From an uncultured Clostridia bacterium (GTDB lineage: Bacteria; Bacillota; Clostridia; TANB77; CAG-508), in the NCBI GenBank assembly GCA_934130935.1, contig CAKOYQ010000010.1:1-56390 (forward strand): a DNA stretch of 56,390 nt. Direction: 5' to 3'. Positions within the stretch are counted from its first letter, which is position 1. Each line of letters opens with the position of its first letter. This document shows, in pieces, positions 43,581 to 52,851 of this stretch. The translations under genes were made by a program, and so were the position numbers. The notes under the pieces are model-generated. The model was not told the DNA's origin. It saw nothing but the letters and a program-made list of their open reading frames with translations, and did no database searches.

Positions 43581-45044
43581 CTAACCTATAATTTCTTTTA
43601 CTATAATTCTTTCATCAAATGGAAATTTTTTCCCATTTATTTCTTGATATGGTTCATGCCCCTTTCCTGCAAGTACAATAATATCAAACTTTGTTGCCAT
43701 ATCTATAGCTTGTTTTATTGCTTCTGTTCTGTCAACGACTACTTTATAATTGCCTTTTGTTTTCTTTATTCCTTCTTCAATTTCTTTCACAATTTCTTCT
43801 GGATTTTCTGTACGAGGGTTATCTGAAGTTATAAATGTAAAATCTGCTATCCTTCCAGAAATTTCGCCCATTATAGGTCTTTTACTTTTATCTCTATCTC
43901 CTCCACATCCAAATACAGAAATTACTTTTCCTCTTGTATAACTTTTTACTGCTGATAATATATTTTGCAAACTCTCTGGCGAATGTGCATAATCTATCAT
44001 TATTGGAATTTCTTTTTTGTTTGGCACCATTTCTGATCTGCCAGGAACTTTTATTTCTGCTAATGCTTCAATTACTTTCTCAGATGGTATTCCCAATTTT
44101 TTAGCAACACAAATTGCAGCCAAAGCATTATATACACTAAATCTACCTGGAATATCTACTTTAACTCTCTCATTTCTATCAGATATCTTTACCCTAAAAT
44201 CTACATATGAATTTGTTATTGTAATGTCTTTTGCTAATACATCACAAAAATTATCTATTCCATATGTTATTATTTGACTATTTGGAAACATTTCTGGAAC
44301 TTTTGATACTTGTAAGTCGTCTATATTTACTATTCCATTTTCTGACATTTCAAATAGTTTTAATTTTGACTCAAAATAATCTTTCATATCAGGGTGCTCT
44401 TTTTCACTTATATGGTCTTCTGAAAAATTAGTAAATATTACTATATCAAAATTACATCCATCAACTCTATGTAATTTTAAACTTTGTGAAGAAACTTCCA
44501 TTACAACATATTCTACGCCAGCATCTACCATTTGTGCAAAAGTTTTTTGTAATTCTATGCTTTCTGGTGTTGTTCTACTGCTTTCTGAAATCATTCTTCC
44601 ATTTATATATGTAGCTATGGTTCCTATTAGTCCAACCTTATGTCCAGCTTTTTCTAATATTTCTTTTATCATAAAAGTAGTTGTTGTTTTACCTTTTGTT
44701 CCAGTTACACCTATCAACTTAAATTTTTTTGATGGGTTTTCATAAAAATTACAACTACAAATTGCTAATGCCTGCCTTGTATCTTTTGCCATTATTAGTG
44801 TAATATCTTCAGTTATTTTTATGGATTTTAAATCACAATCTTCTTGTACCATAATTACTTTTGCTCCTGCTTTTATTGCATCATTTATATATGTGTGTCC
44901 ATCTGTATTAAAACCTTTTATAGCTATAAACATATCTCCAGGTTTTATATTTTTTGAATTACTGTCCAATCCAGTTACTTCTATATCTAAATTTCCTTTA
45001 GCTTTTAATCCTTCTATTCCTATTAAAATCTTTTTTAATTCCAT
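43581..45044 (-). CDS. murE: UDP-MurNAc-tripeptide synthetase MurE (DAP type)
   Basis: Adds the third residue to the murein stem peptide. 487 residues: ATP loop GVTGTKGKTTTTFM, substrate region SSRTTPESIELQ, and SDNPRTENPEEI. The DNPR motif is the usual sign of meso-diaminopimelate rather than lysine specificity. It is the first gene of murE-mraY-ftsW-murG-kinase; murF and murD are not in this cluster. Confidence 0.96.
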   Translation of the reverse strand: MELKKILIGIEGLKAKGNLDIEVTGLDSNSKNIKPGDMFIAIKGFNTDGHTYINDAIKAGAKVIMVQEDCDLKSIKITEDITLIMAKDTRQALAICSCNFYENPSKKFKLIGVTGTKGKTTTTFMIKEILEKAGHKVGLIGTIATYINGRMISESSRTTPESIELQKTFAQMVDAGVEYVVMEVSSQSLKLHRVDGCNFDIVIFTNFSEDHISEKEHPDMKDYFESKLKLFEMSENGIVNIDDLQVSKVPEMFPNSQIITYGIDNFCDVLAKDITITNSYVDFRVKISDRNERVKVDIPGRFSVYNALAAICVAKKLGIPSEKVIEALAEIKVPGRSEMVPNKKEIPIMIDYAHSPESLQNILSAVKSYTRGKVISVFGCGGDRDKSKRPIMGEISGRIADFTFITSDNPRTENPEEIVKEIEEGIKKTKGNYKVVVDRTEAIKQAIDMATKFDIIVLAGKGHEPYQEINGKKFPFDERIIVKEIIG

Positions 45045-45131
45045 ATTTTCCTCCCTTTACCATTAAGAACAAAATTTTTATCTTTACAAACTTTCATCTT
45101 TGTGTTCTTTTATCTTCTAATAATCGCTTAC

Positions 45132-45160
45132 ATTATATAACTAATTTTTACTTTTGTATA
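45132..45160 (-). promoter_or_regulatory. Promoter of the murE cluster
   Basis: TATACA (45155-45160) and TATAAT (45132-45137) lie 17 bp apart on the minus strand, about 90 bp before murE. The -35 box is weak. Confidence 0.55.
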
Positions 45161-45174
45161 GTATAAAAATGAAA

Positions 45175-45210
45175 AAAAATCACTTAATTATATTTATTAA
45201 GTGATTTTAT
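45175..45210. terminator. Bidirectional terminator after dps
   Basis: AAAATCACTTAAT and ATTAAGTGATTTT form a stem of about 12-13 bp around a short A+T loop, with A/T runs on both sides. Confidence 0.75.
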
Positions 45211-45220
45211 CTTTTATGAT

Positions 45221-45658
45221 TTATTTAAGAGTTTCATTTAACATCCACATCTTTTTAGCGTAATTTTCTAAGTAATTATCCATTATTGATGAAGTTACAT
45301 AATTTGCCTGTTTTTCAGATTCTTCTTTTATCTTTGTTGCTTTTGTGTTTAATATTTGTATATCATGTATTACACTTTTTACTATCTCTAAAGTTTTTAT
45401 TTTTTCATTTCTAGCTTCTTGTATTTCCGAATTATTTATAAAGTCTTGCATAGTTCCTAATGGTTGATATCCTAATGATAAAATATGTTCTGCAACTTCG
45501 TCAATTTGTTCTCTTATTTCATCATAATACTCCTCTAATTTTTCATGTGTTGTAAAAAATCCCTTTCCAGTTACATTCCAATGATAATTTTGTAATTTTA
45601 CATTAAATATTTCTAAGTCTCCTAGAAATTCATTTAAATTTTTAACTAATTCTTCCAT
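45221..45658 (-). CDS. dps: Dps-family ferritin-like protein
   Basis: From the ATG at 45658 (AGAGGT upstream) it has 145 residues. NYHWNVTGKGFFTTHEKLEEYYDEI(shown in parts: NYHWNV, FFTTHEKLEEYYDEI) carries the inter-subunit ferroxidase ligands His, His, Asp/Glu typical of Dps. It stores iron and shields DNA or the cell from peroxide. It is monocistronic, with a terminator behind. The N-terminus lacks a long basic DNA-binding tail. Confidence 0.9.
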   Translation of the reverse strand: MEELVKNLNEFLGDLEIFNVKLQNYHWNVTGKGFFTTHEKLEEYYDEIREQIDEVAEHILSLGYQPLGTMQDFINNSEIQEARNEKIKTLEIVKSVIHDIQILNTKATKIKEESEKQANYVTSSIMDNYLENYAKKMWMLNETLK

Positions 45659-45730
45659 AATGTACCTCTCTTTCCAATACATTATGTACAAATTTTAATC
45701 TTTTTATTCAATAATAATTATTATAACTAT

Positions 45731-46669
45731 CTATTCAAATCTTGAACCAACCATTATATTATTTCCTCTTAAAAAGTCTTGTACACTCATTTTTTTAGCA
45801 TTTTCTCCTTGAATTTCTAAAACTTTTATAATACCATTTTTTGCTTTTATATACAAACCATCTTTACAATTAGACTTTATAACTGTTCCATTTGGTATAT
45901 TAGAACTATTATCTTGCAAAACATCAACTTTCCAAAATTTTATTTTTTTTCCATCCAGATATGAATATGCTCCCATTATAGGATTCAATCCTCTAACAAG
46001 ATTTTTTATTTCTATAGCTGTTTTATTTTCCCAATCTATTTTAGACATTTTTTTATCTATCATTGGAGCCATAGTATATTGTATGCCTTGAGGAATTTTT
46101 GGAGCACTACCATCTTTGATTTGTTTTAGTGTTTTAACTAAAAGGTTAGCTCCAATTTCAGTCAATCTATTCCATAATTCACCTGTTGTCTCATCTTCAC
46201 CAATCTGTGTTTCTTCTTTTAAAATAATATCTCCTGTATCCATTCCAGCATTCATATACATTGTAGTTACTCCTGTTATTTTATCTCCATTTAATACAGC
46301 CCATTGAATAGGTGCTGCACCTCTATATTGTGGTAATAATGAACCATGAACATTAATACACCCTAACTTAGGAATTTCTAATATTTCCTGTGGTAATATC
46401 TTTCCATATGCTACAACACATATTACATCAGGCTTTAATTTTCTAACTTCATCTAAAAATTCTAAATTTCCTCTTATTTTCTCTGGCTGATATATTTTAA
46501 GTTTTTTCTCTATTGCAAATTCTTTTACTGGCGAAGCCATTAATTTCATTCCTCTTCCTTTAGGTCTATCTGGGTTTGTCACTACAGCTAATATCTCATG
46601 TCCATCATTATATACAGCTTTTAATGATTCTTTTGCGAAATCTGGTGTTCCCATAAATACTATTTTCAT
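45731..46669 (-). CDS. fmt: Methionyl-tRNA formyltransferase
   Basis: Formylates initiator Met-tRNA with 10-formyl-THF. 312 residues: MKIVFMGTPDFAKESLKAV, NVHGSLLPQYRGAAPIQWA (catalytic N, H) and AGMDTGDI (catalytic D) are diagnostic. No peptide deformylase gene lies adjacent, unlike the common def-fmt pair. Confidence 0.96.
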   Translation of the reverse strand: MKIVFMGTPDFAKESLKAVYNDGHEILAVVTNPDRPKGRGMKLMASPVKEFAIEKKLKIYQPEKIRGNLEFLDEVRKLKPDVICVVAYGKILPQEILEIPKLGCINVHGSLLPQYRGAAPIQWAVLNGDKITGVTTMYMNAGMDTGDIILKEETQIGEDETTGELWNRLTEIGANLLVKTLKQIKDGSAPKIPQGIQYTMAPMIDKKMSKIDWENKTAIEIKNLVRGLNPIMGAYSYLDGKKIKFWKVDVLQDNSSNIPNGTVIKSNCKDGLYIKAKNGIIKVLEIQGENAKKMSVQDFLRGNNIMVGSRFE

Positions 46670-46684
46670 TTTTATCCTACCTTT

Positions 46685-46724
46685 CTAAAAGGGCAATTGG
46701 GGGTCGGTTCCTTTTTTGCCCTTT
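46685..46724. repeat. Single copy of the GGGGTCGGTTCC repeat, inside the end of rsmA
   Basis: AAAGGGCAA and TTGCCCTTT bound a copy of the core GGGGTCGGTTCCTTTTTTGCCC. On the coding strand it is read as GKKGTDPQLPF and ends in the rsmA stop codon. Confidence 0.85.
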
Positions 46725-47581
46725 AATTTTCCAAATACAATTTTAGTTATATTCGAAAAATCTTGAATTGTTAATTCTTCAGCTCTCACGTTTTCTTTTA
46801 AATTTAATTCTTTCAAAGTATTAATTCCTTGCTCTTTATTTATAAATACATTTGCATTTGTCAATGCATTTAATAATGTTTTTCTTCTTTGCATAAATGC
46901 ACTTTTTATAATTCTAAACATTATTTGTGGATTTTCCACATCAACAACAGGTTTATATCTCAAATCCATTTTTATTATTTCTGAAGTCACTTCTGGTTCT
47001 GGTATAAATGAAGTATTTGGTACTTCCATTATTTTTTTTGAAGTGCAATAATAATATACAGTATAAGTTATTGCCCCTGTGTTTTTTCCTCCTGGAATTT
47101 CTATTAACCTATCTGCAACTTCCTTTTGTATCATGACAGTTATGCTTTCAATATCCAATCTGTCTTCTATTAACTTCATTATTATTGGGGTAGTTATATA
47201 ATATGGTAAATTAGCAACTACTTTTACTTTTCTTATTTCTCCTTTATTTTTTTCTATAATTTCATTTAAATTTATTTTTAATACATCTGTATTTATTATT
47301 TCAATGTTATCATACTCTGAAAATCTATCTTGCAATATTTTTACCATTTTAGTATCTAATTCTATACATACAACTTTTTTGGCTTTTTCTAATAAATATT
47401 TAGTTAAGACTCCCAATCCTGGTCCTATTTCTATAACCATATCATCTTTTGTTATATCACTACTTTGAACAATATTTTCCACAACTTCACTATTTATTAA
47501 AAAGTTTTGCCCTAAACTTTTATTAGGTTTTATATTGTATCTTCTCATTATATTCTTAGTTTCCTCTAATATATTCTCCAT
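46685..47581 (-). CDS. rsmA: 16S rRNA (adenine(1518/1519)-N6)-dimethyltransferase
   Basis: Dimethylates two adenines near the 3' end of 16S rRNA. 298 residues: KSLGQNFLIN, SAM loop EIGPGLGVLT, catalytic NLPYYITTP, and the C-terminal helical domain RRKTLLNAL. The last eleven residues are encoded by a dispersed repeat that also provides the stop, so the native terminus has been replaced. The core enzyme looks intact. Confidence 0.95.
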   Translation of the reverse strand: MENILEETKNIMRRYNIKPNKSLGQNFLINSEVVENIVQSSDITKDDMVIEIGPGLGVLTKYLLEKAKKVVCIELDTKMVKILQDRFSEYDNIEIINTDVLKINLNEIIEKNKGEIRKVKVVANLPYYITTPIIMKLIEDRLDIESITVMIQKEVADRLIEIPGGKNTGAITYTVYYYCTSKKIMEVPNTSFIPEPEVTSEIIKMDLRYKPVVDVENPQIMFRIIKSAFMQRRKTLLNALTNANVFINKEQGINTLKELNLKENVRAEELTIQDFSNITKIVFGKLKGKKGTDPQLPF

Positions 47582-47641
47582 TTATTGCATCCTTCCTTTT
47601 ATCTGTAATTATACTTAACGTTCCTTCTATTTGTCAAGTTT

Positions 47642-47992
47642 TCACATAATCTTCTCAATATGATTAATCTTACATTTTCCATTTTTTATAATAACCTCAA
47701 TAACATCAAATCTAACATTATATCCATATAATTTATTAACATATATGTAAATTTTAGCAGCATTTTTTATATGTTTCTTTTTAGTAAAATTAACAGACAT
47801 TCCTGGTGTTCCATATTCCAGATTATTTCTAGTTTTTACTTCTACAAAAATAATACAATTATCCTTTTTAGAAACAATATCTATTTCTCCTTTTTTAGTA
47901 TAAAAATTAGTTTCTAATATTTCATATTCTCTATTCTTTAAATAATTTTGAGCTATTTTTTCTCCTATTGTCCCAAATCTTCTTTTATTCAT
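47642..47992 (-). CDS. yraN: YraN-family (UPF0102) nuclease-fold protein
   Basis: 116 residues from the ATG at 47992 (AAAGGAAA upstream). GEKIAQNYLKNREYEILETNF and GEIDIVSKKDNCIIFVEVKTR give the restriction-endonuclease-like fold with catalytic D, E and K. The family role is uncertain, probably DNA repair or recombination. Gene order yraN-dprA-comM is common. Confidence 0.9.
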   Translation of the reverse strand: MNKRRFGTIGEKIAQNYLKNREYEILETNFYTKKGEIDIVSKKDNCIIFVEVKTRNNLEYGTPGMSVNFTKKKHIKNAAKIYIYVNKLYGYNVRFDVIEVIIKNGKCKINHIEKIM

Positions 47993-48033
47993 TCTTAGAA
48001 TTTCCTTTCTCACTCTTATAAAATTATATCTAC

Positions 48034-48924
48034 CTAATTCGAATTTCTAATAAATCTTTGACCAGGCAATTCTACAATTTTATCTTCTAATTGTAGTATC
48101 ATTGTTTTATAGCTAACTTCATTAATTGAAAGTCCTGTTTTCCTTACTATTTGATTAATATCTCTTGGAATATCATTAATCTCTTTATATACAGTCAATA
48201 GTTCAGGTGCTATATCAAAATAGGTATATTTTGACTCTGTTATATTCTTTTTAGTTAAATTTATCTCTGGGTTTATCCTAGTAATTTCTTTAATTATATC
48301 TTGTGTACATGTAACCAATTTTGCACCTCTTTTTATGAGTTCATTTGTAGTTTTTCCTTTTTTATTTTCTAAACTACTTGGTATACAAAATACTGGTTTA
48401 TCATTTTCGTGTGTAAATCTTGCTGTAACACTTGTACCACTTCTATATCCTGCCTCTACAACTAATGTTCCAATTCCTAGCCCTGCAACAATTCTATTCC
48501 TTTCAAGAAATTTATTAGAATCAGCCATTGTATTATCTTCATATTCTGATATAACAGCTCCTCCACTTGCAACAATATCATTTATTAATGCTTTATTTGT
48601 AGCACTACAAACATTTTTTAACCCTGATGGTAAAACAGCAATAGTTTTTCCTGCACTCTTCAAACATGATTTATGTGCAATCGTATCTATTCCAAATGCA
48701 AGTCCACTAATTATCTTTATATTAAATTCAACCAGACCTTTGACAAATTTTTTACACATTTTCTCCCCATAGGGTGTATTGGTACGTGAACCAACTACTG
48801 CTATTCCAATTTGGTTTAATATTTTCGCATCTCCTAAAACATACAGTCTTGATGGTGGTTTTTCTATATTTTTTAACCTTTCTGGATATAATTTATCAGC
48901 ATATTCTACAATAATATGTTTCAA
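48034..48924 (-). CDS. dprA: DNA-processing protein DprA
   Basis: A 296-residue Rossmann-fold protein: GIAVVGSRTNTPYGEKM, ISGLAFGIDTIAHKSCL and NRIVAGLGIGTLVVEAGYRSG are diagnostic. DprA loads RecA on incoming single-stranded DNA in transformation. It starts with TTG behind GAGGAGAAA. The C-terminal winged-helix-like tail is present. Confidence 0.94.
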   Translation of the reverse strand: MKHIIVEYADKLYPERLKNIEKPPSRLYVLGDAKILNQIGIAVVGSRTNTPYGEKMCKKFVKGLVEFNIKIISGLAFGIDTIAHKSCLKSAGKTIAVLPSGLKNVCSATNKALINDIVASGGAVISEYEDNTMADSNKFLERNRIVAGLGIGTLVVEAGYRSGTSVTARFTHENDKPVFCIPSSLENKKGKTTNELIKRGAKLVTCTQDIIKEITRINPEINLTKKNITESKYTYFDIAPELLTVYKEINDIPRDINQIVRKTGLSINEVSYKTMILQLEDKIVELPGQRFIRNSN

Positions 48925-48950
48925 TTTAATATTTCTCCTCTCAAAACATT

Positions 48951-50477
48951 TTAATTTGTAAATTTATCTAGCCCTCTATACTGTATTGATTCTGCAACAT
49001 GTTTGAATTCTATATTATCTTTGCCATCTAAATCTGCAACTGTTCTTGCAACTTTTAAAATTCTTTCATATGTTCTAGCACTAAATTTAAATTTTTCAAA
49101 TGCTTTTTGTAATAATTCTTCGCTTTTTGAATCTAATTTACAAAATCTAATAATCATCTTAGGATTAAGCTCTGCATTTGAATGAATTCCATAATCTTTA
49201 TATCTTTTTAATTGAATTTGCCTCGCCTTATCAACTCTTTTACGTATATCTGCAGATGTTTCTGAAATTTCCTTTGAAGTAAGTTTATCAAATTTGGGTC
49301 TTTTTACTTCTATTTGTATATCTATTCTATCTAATAATGGACCACTTATCTTTCTTAAATACCTATGTCTTTCTTGTGATGTACATTTACATTCTTTTTC
49401 ATTATCTCCATAATATCCGCAAGGGCATGGGTTCATACTTGCTACAAACATAAAATTACAAGGATAGTGAAATTTCCCACTTAACCTATTTATAGTAACT
49501 TCTCTATTTTCTAATGGTTCTCTTAATGATTCTAAAACACTTCTATTAAATTCAGTTAATTCATCAAAAAATAATACTCCATAATGTGCAAGACTTATCT
49601 CTCCTGGTTTTGGTATTCTTCCACCTCCAATTATGGTACTTATGGGAACACTGTGATGTGGCATTCTAAATGGTCTATTCATTATTAGTCCATCTCTTCT
49701 TAATTCTCCTGATATACTATGAATTTTAGTAATTTCCATAGCTTCATCAAGCGTTAATTCTGGTAAGATTGTTACTAATCTTTTAGCCATCATAGTTTTT
49801 CCTGAGCCAGGACTGCCTATCATAATACAGTTATGTCCTCCCACTGCTGCTATCTCTAAAGCCCTTTTTACATTTTCTTGTCCTTTTACTTCTGCAAAAT
49901 CAATATTATATTTTTCCTTAAAATTAGGATTTCTTATTTCAAATCTATTAATATTTTTCTCCATATTTAGGTGGTCAACTACTTCTTTTAAATTAGAAAC
50001 TGGTATAATATCAAGGTCTGCTATTATAGCTGCTTCATTTGCATTTGCTTTAGGTAATACGATTGTTTTTATACCAAGCTCTTTTGCTTCAATACACATA
50101 GGCAGTACTCCATTTGACCTATTTATTTTTCCATCTAAAGAAAGTTCTCCTATAAATATTGTACTTGCTAGTTTATTTATATCTATTTGTGGTATACAGC
50201 CTATTGCAATTAATATTCCGATAGCCATCGCCAAATCAAAGCTACTTCCTTCTTTTCTTATATTAGCTGGTGCTAAATTAATTAAAATTTTTTTACTTGG
50301 AAACTCTATATTTGAATTTTTTATTGCTGCTTGAATTCTTTTTTTGGCTTCTTTTACTGTAGCATCTGGTAATCCAACAATTTCAAACTCTGGAATTCCA
50401 TTGCTTATATCTGTTTGTATTTCTACTAGATTTCCATCTAACCCATTTAGTACTATTGATTTTATTTTTGATAACAT
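48951..50477 (-). CDS. comM: YifB/ComM-type AAA+ ATPase
   Basis: A 508-residue Mg-chelatase-like helicase: N-terminal Lon-like domain, Walker A GSPGSGKTMMAKR, Walker B VLFFDELTEF, sensor region SMNPCPCGYYG and a Cys cluster with CKC. ComM promotes branch migration of transforming DNA in other bacteria. It starts just opposite the divergent PBP gene. Confidence 0.95.
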   Translation of the reverse strand: MLSKIKSIVLNGLDGNLVEIQTDISNGIPEFEIVGLPDATVKEAKKRIQAAIKNSNIEFPSKKILINLAPANIRKEGSSFDLAMAIGILIAIGCIPQIDINKLASTIFIGELSLDGKINRSNGVLPMCIEAKELGIKTIVLPKANANEAAIIADLDIIPVSNLKEVVDHLNMEKNINRFEIRNPNFKEKYNIDFAEVKGQENVKRALEIAAVGGHNCIMIGSPGSGKTMMAKRLVTILPELTLDEAMEITKIHSISGELRRDGLIMNRPFRMPHHSVPISTIIGGGRIPKPGEISLAHYGVLFFDELTEFNRSVLESLREPLENREVTINRLSGKFHYPCNFMFVASMNPCPCGYYGDNEKECKCTSQERHRYLRKISGPLLDRIDIQIEVKRPKFDKLTSKEISETSADIRKRVDKARQIQLKRYKDYGIHSNAELNPKMIIRFCKLDSKSEELLQKAFEKFKFSARTYERILKVARTVADLDGKDNIEFKHVAESIQYRGLDKFTN

Positions 50478-50506
50478 GTTTTCCCTCCTAAAATTTTAGT
50501 TTTTTA

Positions 50507-50535
50507 TTGATTTTTATACATATTTATTATAAAAT
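50507..50535 (+). promoter_or_regulatory. Promoter of the penicillin-binding protein gene
   Basis: TTGATT (50507-50512) and TAAAAT (50530-50535) lie 17 bp apart on the plus strand. The ATG is 35 bp downstream. Confidence 0.65.
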
Positions 50536-50569
50536 GTACTTAAATTTTTAACAAAAGAACGGTGAAATT

Positions 50570-52480
50570 ATGAATAAGAAAAAAAATATAAAATCTAAAA
50601 GAAAAACGGAAAAAACAAAAAGCAATATAAATGTTGTCAATAAAATACCTAAATCAAAAATAATTTTAATTTTAGTCTTAGTCATTATATTTATGATAGC
50701 ATTGATTGCGCGTGTAGGATACTTACAATTTATTGATGGAGAACATTTGCAAACTCTTGCAACATCTCAACAAACACTTACAGAAACAATTTCCGCAAAA
50801 CGAGGAAATATATATGATTCTAATGGTAATGAATTAGCAATTAGTTATGATACAGATAAAGTATATATTGATCCATCACTTATAAAAGATTCTTCTAATA
50901 AAAATATTATTGCTCAAGGGCTAGCCTCTATTTTGGAAATAGATTCAAATGAACTACTATCAAAACTAGACTCTTCAAATAGTAAATTTCTTATAGCCTC
51001 TGAAGTAGAACAAAATAAAGTTGATGAAATCAATAATTGGAAAAGCAAATTAAAATTTTCTACTGGAATTAGTTTTGAAGAATCCACCTCACGTTCTTAT
51101 CCCCGTAAGACATTAGCTTCAACTGTAATAGGGTTTGTTGGAACAGATAACCAAGGGTTAGCTGGCATTGAATCTTCTTGGGATTCATTTCTTAGTGGAA
51201 CTGCTGGTAAATCTGTTAGTTTAAAAGATGCTTCTCAATCTGAAATAGCAAATTCTAATCAAACATATATTGCTGCTGAAAATGGTTATGATATTACTTT
51301 AACAATAGATGCAAACATTCAAAGTATAGTTGAAAAATATTTAGCTGAAGCAGTTGATGAATATAAATGTGAAAGTGGTATAACAATCGCAATGGATCCA
51401 TCTTCTGGAAAAATCTTGGCAATGGCAGATTATCCAAATTATGACTGCAATTCCCCTAACTCTCCTAATGCTCAGATTCAAAAAACATGGGATTCGCTAT
51501 CTTCTGCCGATAAAAATAATGCACTATACAGAATGTGGTCTCCAAAAGCTGTTACTGATACCTATGAACCAGGTTCTGTTTTTAAAATCATTACTTCTTC
51601 AATAGCTTTAGAAGAAAATATTGTTGACACAGATACTATAACTTTTAATTGTACTGGTTCATATTCTATTGAAGGTGAGCCTAGACCAATACAATGTCAT
51701 AAATATCCTTATTCACATGGTGCTCAATCTTTAAGAAATGCATTAGAAAACTCATGTAATCCTGCTTTTGTAGATTTGGGATTAAGAATAGGTGCAGAAC
51801 GTTCATATAAATATTATGAAGCTCTTGGTTTTTTTGGTAAAACTGGAATTTCTCTTTCTGGTGAACCAAAAAATGGTGGAATTTTTTATGATGTAAATAA
51901 AATTAAACCTCATGAACTTGGGACAGCATCATTTGGTCAACGTTTTAATATTACTCCTATACAAATGATTACAGCCGCAGCAGCTATCGCTAATGATGGA
52001 GTATTAGTCCAACCTCAAATTGTAGACCATATTACAAATACTGATACTGGCGAAATTACAACTTTTAATACTCAGGAAATCCGTCAAGTATTTTCTAAAG
52101 AAACTGCTGACAAAGTTGCTTCTATGATGGAATCAGTTGTAGAAGTTGGTACTGGGAAAAAAGTAAAATATGATGATAGTATTAAAGATAGTATGTCTGG
52201 ATATTCTATTGGTGGAAAAACAGGTACTTCTGAGCCAATTAATCCTTCTACAGATGGTTATGTTGCTTCATTCTTAGCAATGTCTCCTGTTGAAAATACA
52301 AAAATAGTTTTACTTGTTATTCTTGATACCCCTGGTGAAGGCGTTAACCATAATGGTGGACAAATTGCTGCTCCTACTGCTGGAAAAATGTTTTCTGAAA
52401 TTTTGCCTTATCTTGGAATAAAATCTGGAAATAAAGATTCTGAAAATAATACAAATATATCTGAAAAAGATTTATATTAA
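50570..52480 (+). CDS. Class B penicillin-binding protein (FtsI/SpoVD-like)
   Basis: A 636-residue transpeptidase with a charged cytoplasmic tail, one helix (about 31-48), a dimerisation domain (TISAKRGNIYDSNGNELA) and the transpeptidase domain. Active-site motifs are S336-VF-K339 (EPGSVFKI), S395-C-N397 and K550-TGT. It crosslinks peptidoglycan, probably with the SEDS protein FtsW at the septum. It has no PASTA domains, so it differs from typical SpoVD. It is the one large plus-strand gene and lies outside the murE cluster. The ribosome site (ACGGTGAAATT) is weak. Confidence 0.92.
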   Translation: MNKKKNIKSKRKTEKTKSNINVVNKIPKSKIILILVLVIIFMIALIARVGYLQFIDGEHLQTLATSQQTLTETISAKRGNIYDSNGNELAISYDTDKVYIDPSLIKDSSNKNIIAQGLASILEIDSNELLSKLDSSNSKFLIASEVEQNKVDEINNWKSKLKFSTGISFEESTSRSYPRKTLASTVIGFVGTDNQGLAGIESSWDSFLSGTAGKSVSLKDASQSEIANSNQTYIAAENGYDITLTIDANIQSIVEKYLAEAVDEYKCESGITIAMDPSSGKILAMADYPNYDCNSPNSPNAQIQKTWDSLSSADKNNALYRMWSPKAVTDTYEPGSVFKIITSSIALEENIVDTDTITFNCTGSYSIEGEPRPIQCHKYPYSHGAQSLRNALENSCNPAFVDLGLRIGAERSYKYYEALGFFGKTGISLSGEPKNGGIFYDVNKIKPHELGTASFGQRFNITPIQMITAAAAIANDGVLVQPQIVDHITNTDTGEITTFNTQEIRQVFSKETADKVASMMESVVEVGTGKKVKYDDSIKDSMSGYSIGGKTGTSEPINPSTDGYVASFLAMSPVENTKIVLLVILDTPGEGVNHNGGQIAAPTAGKMFSEILPYLGIKSGNKDSENNTNISEKDLY

Positions 52481-52492
52481 AATATTTGTTTT

Positions 52493-52522
52493 AATAGATG
52501 CACTTTAAGCAGTGCATCTATT
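52493..52522. terminator. Bidirectional terminator between convergent genes
   Basis: AATAGATGCAC and GTGCATCTATT form an 11-bp stem around eight bases. It separates the PBP gene (+) from the TSCPD gene (-) and overlaps the end of the latter. Confidence 0.85.
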
Positions 52523-52769
52523 TAGTTCTCTTATATTCTTCTAAAGCTACTGCTACTTGATCTGGACAAGAAGTTCCTCTTCCACCACATGGTATACCTT
52601 TTAGCATTTCAATTACTTCATCAACGCTTTTTCCAACTACTAATCTTGATACCCCTATTGTGTTTCCAGGACATCCTCCAATAATTTTTAAACTTTTTAT
52701 TACATTATCTTCAATTTCAAAGATCATTTGCATTGAGCAAACTCCTTGAGGTGTATATTTATATTCCAT
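52518..52769 (-). CDS. TSCPD-domain protein (TIGR03905-like)
   Basis: From the ATG at 52769 (AAGGAG upstream) it has 83 residues. TPQGVCSMQMIFEIEDNVI, GGCPGNTIG and PCGGRGTSCPDQVA give a conserved Cys pattern as in the TSCPD domain, found alone or at the end of B12-dependent ribonucleotide reductases. It may bind metal. Function of the stand-alone form is unknown. Confidence 0.85.
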   Translation of the reverse strand: MEYKYTPQGVCSMQMIFEIEDNVIKSLKIIGGCPGNTIGVSRLVVGKSVDEVIEMLKGIPCGGRGTSCPDQVAVALEEYKRTK

Positions 52770-52802
52770 TTTATTCACTCCTTTTTCAATAAACTCTTTT
52801 TT

Positions 52803-52831
52803 ATTATACTAAGGTTTATTGAAAAAATCAA
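52803..52831 (-). promoter_or_regulatory. Promoter of the TSCPD gene
   Basis: TTGATT (52826-52831) and TATAAT (52803-52808) lie 17 bp apart on the minus strand, directly after the upstream gene stops. Confidence 0.7.
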
Positions 52832-52851
52832 TACCACAATTTTTTACATTT

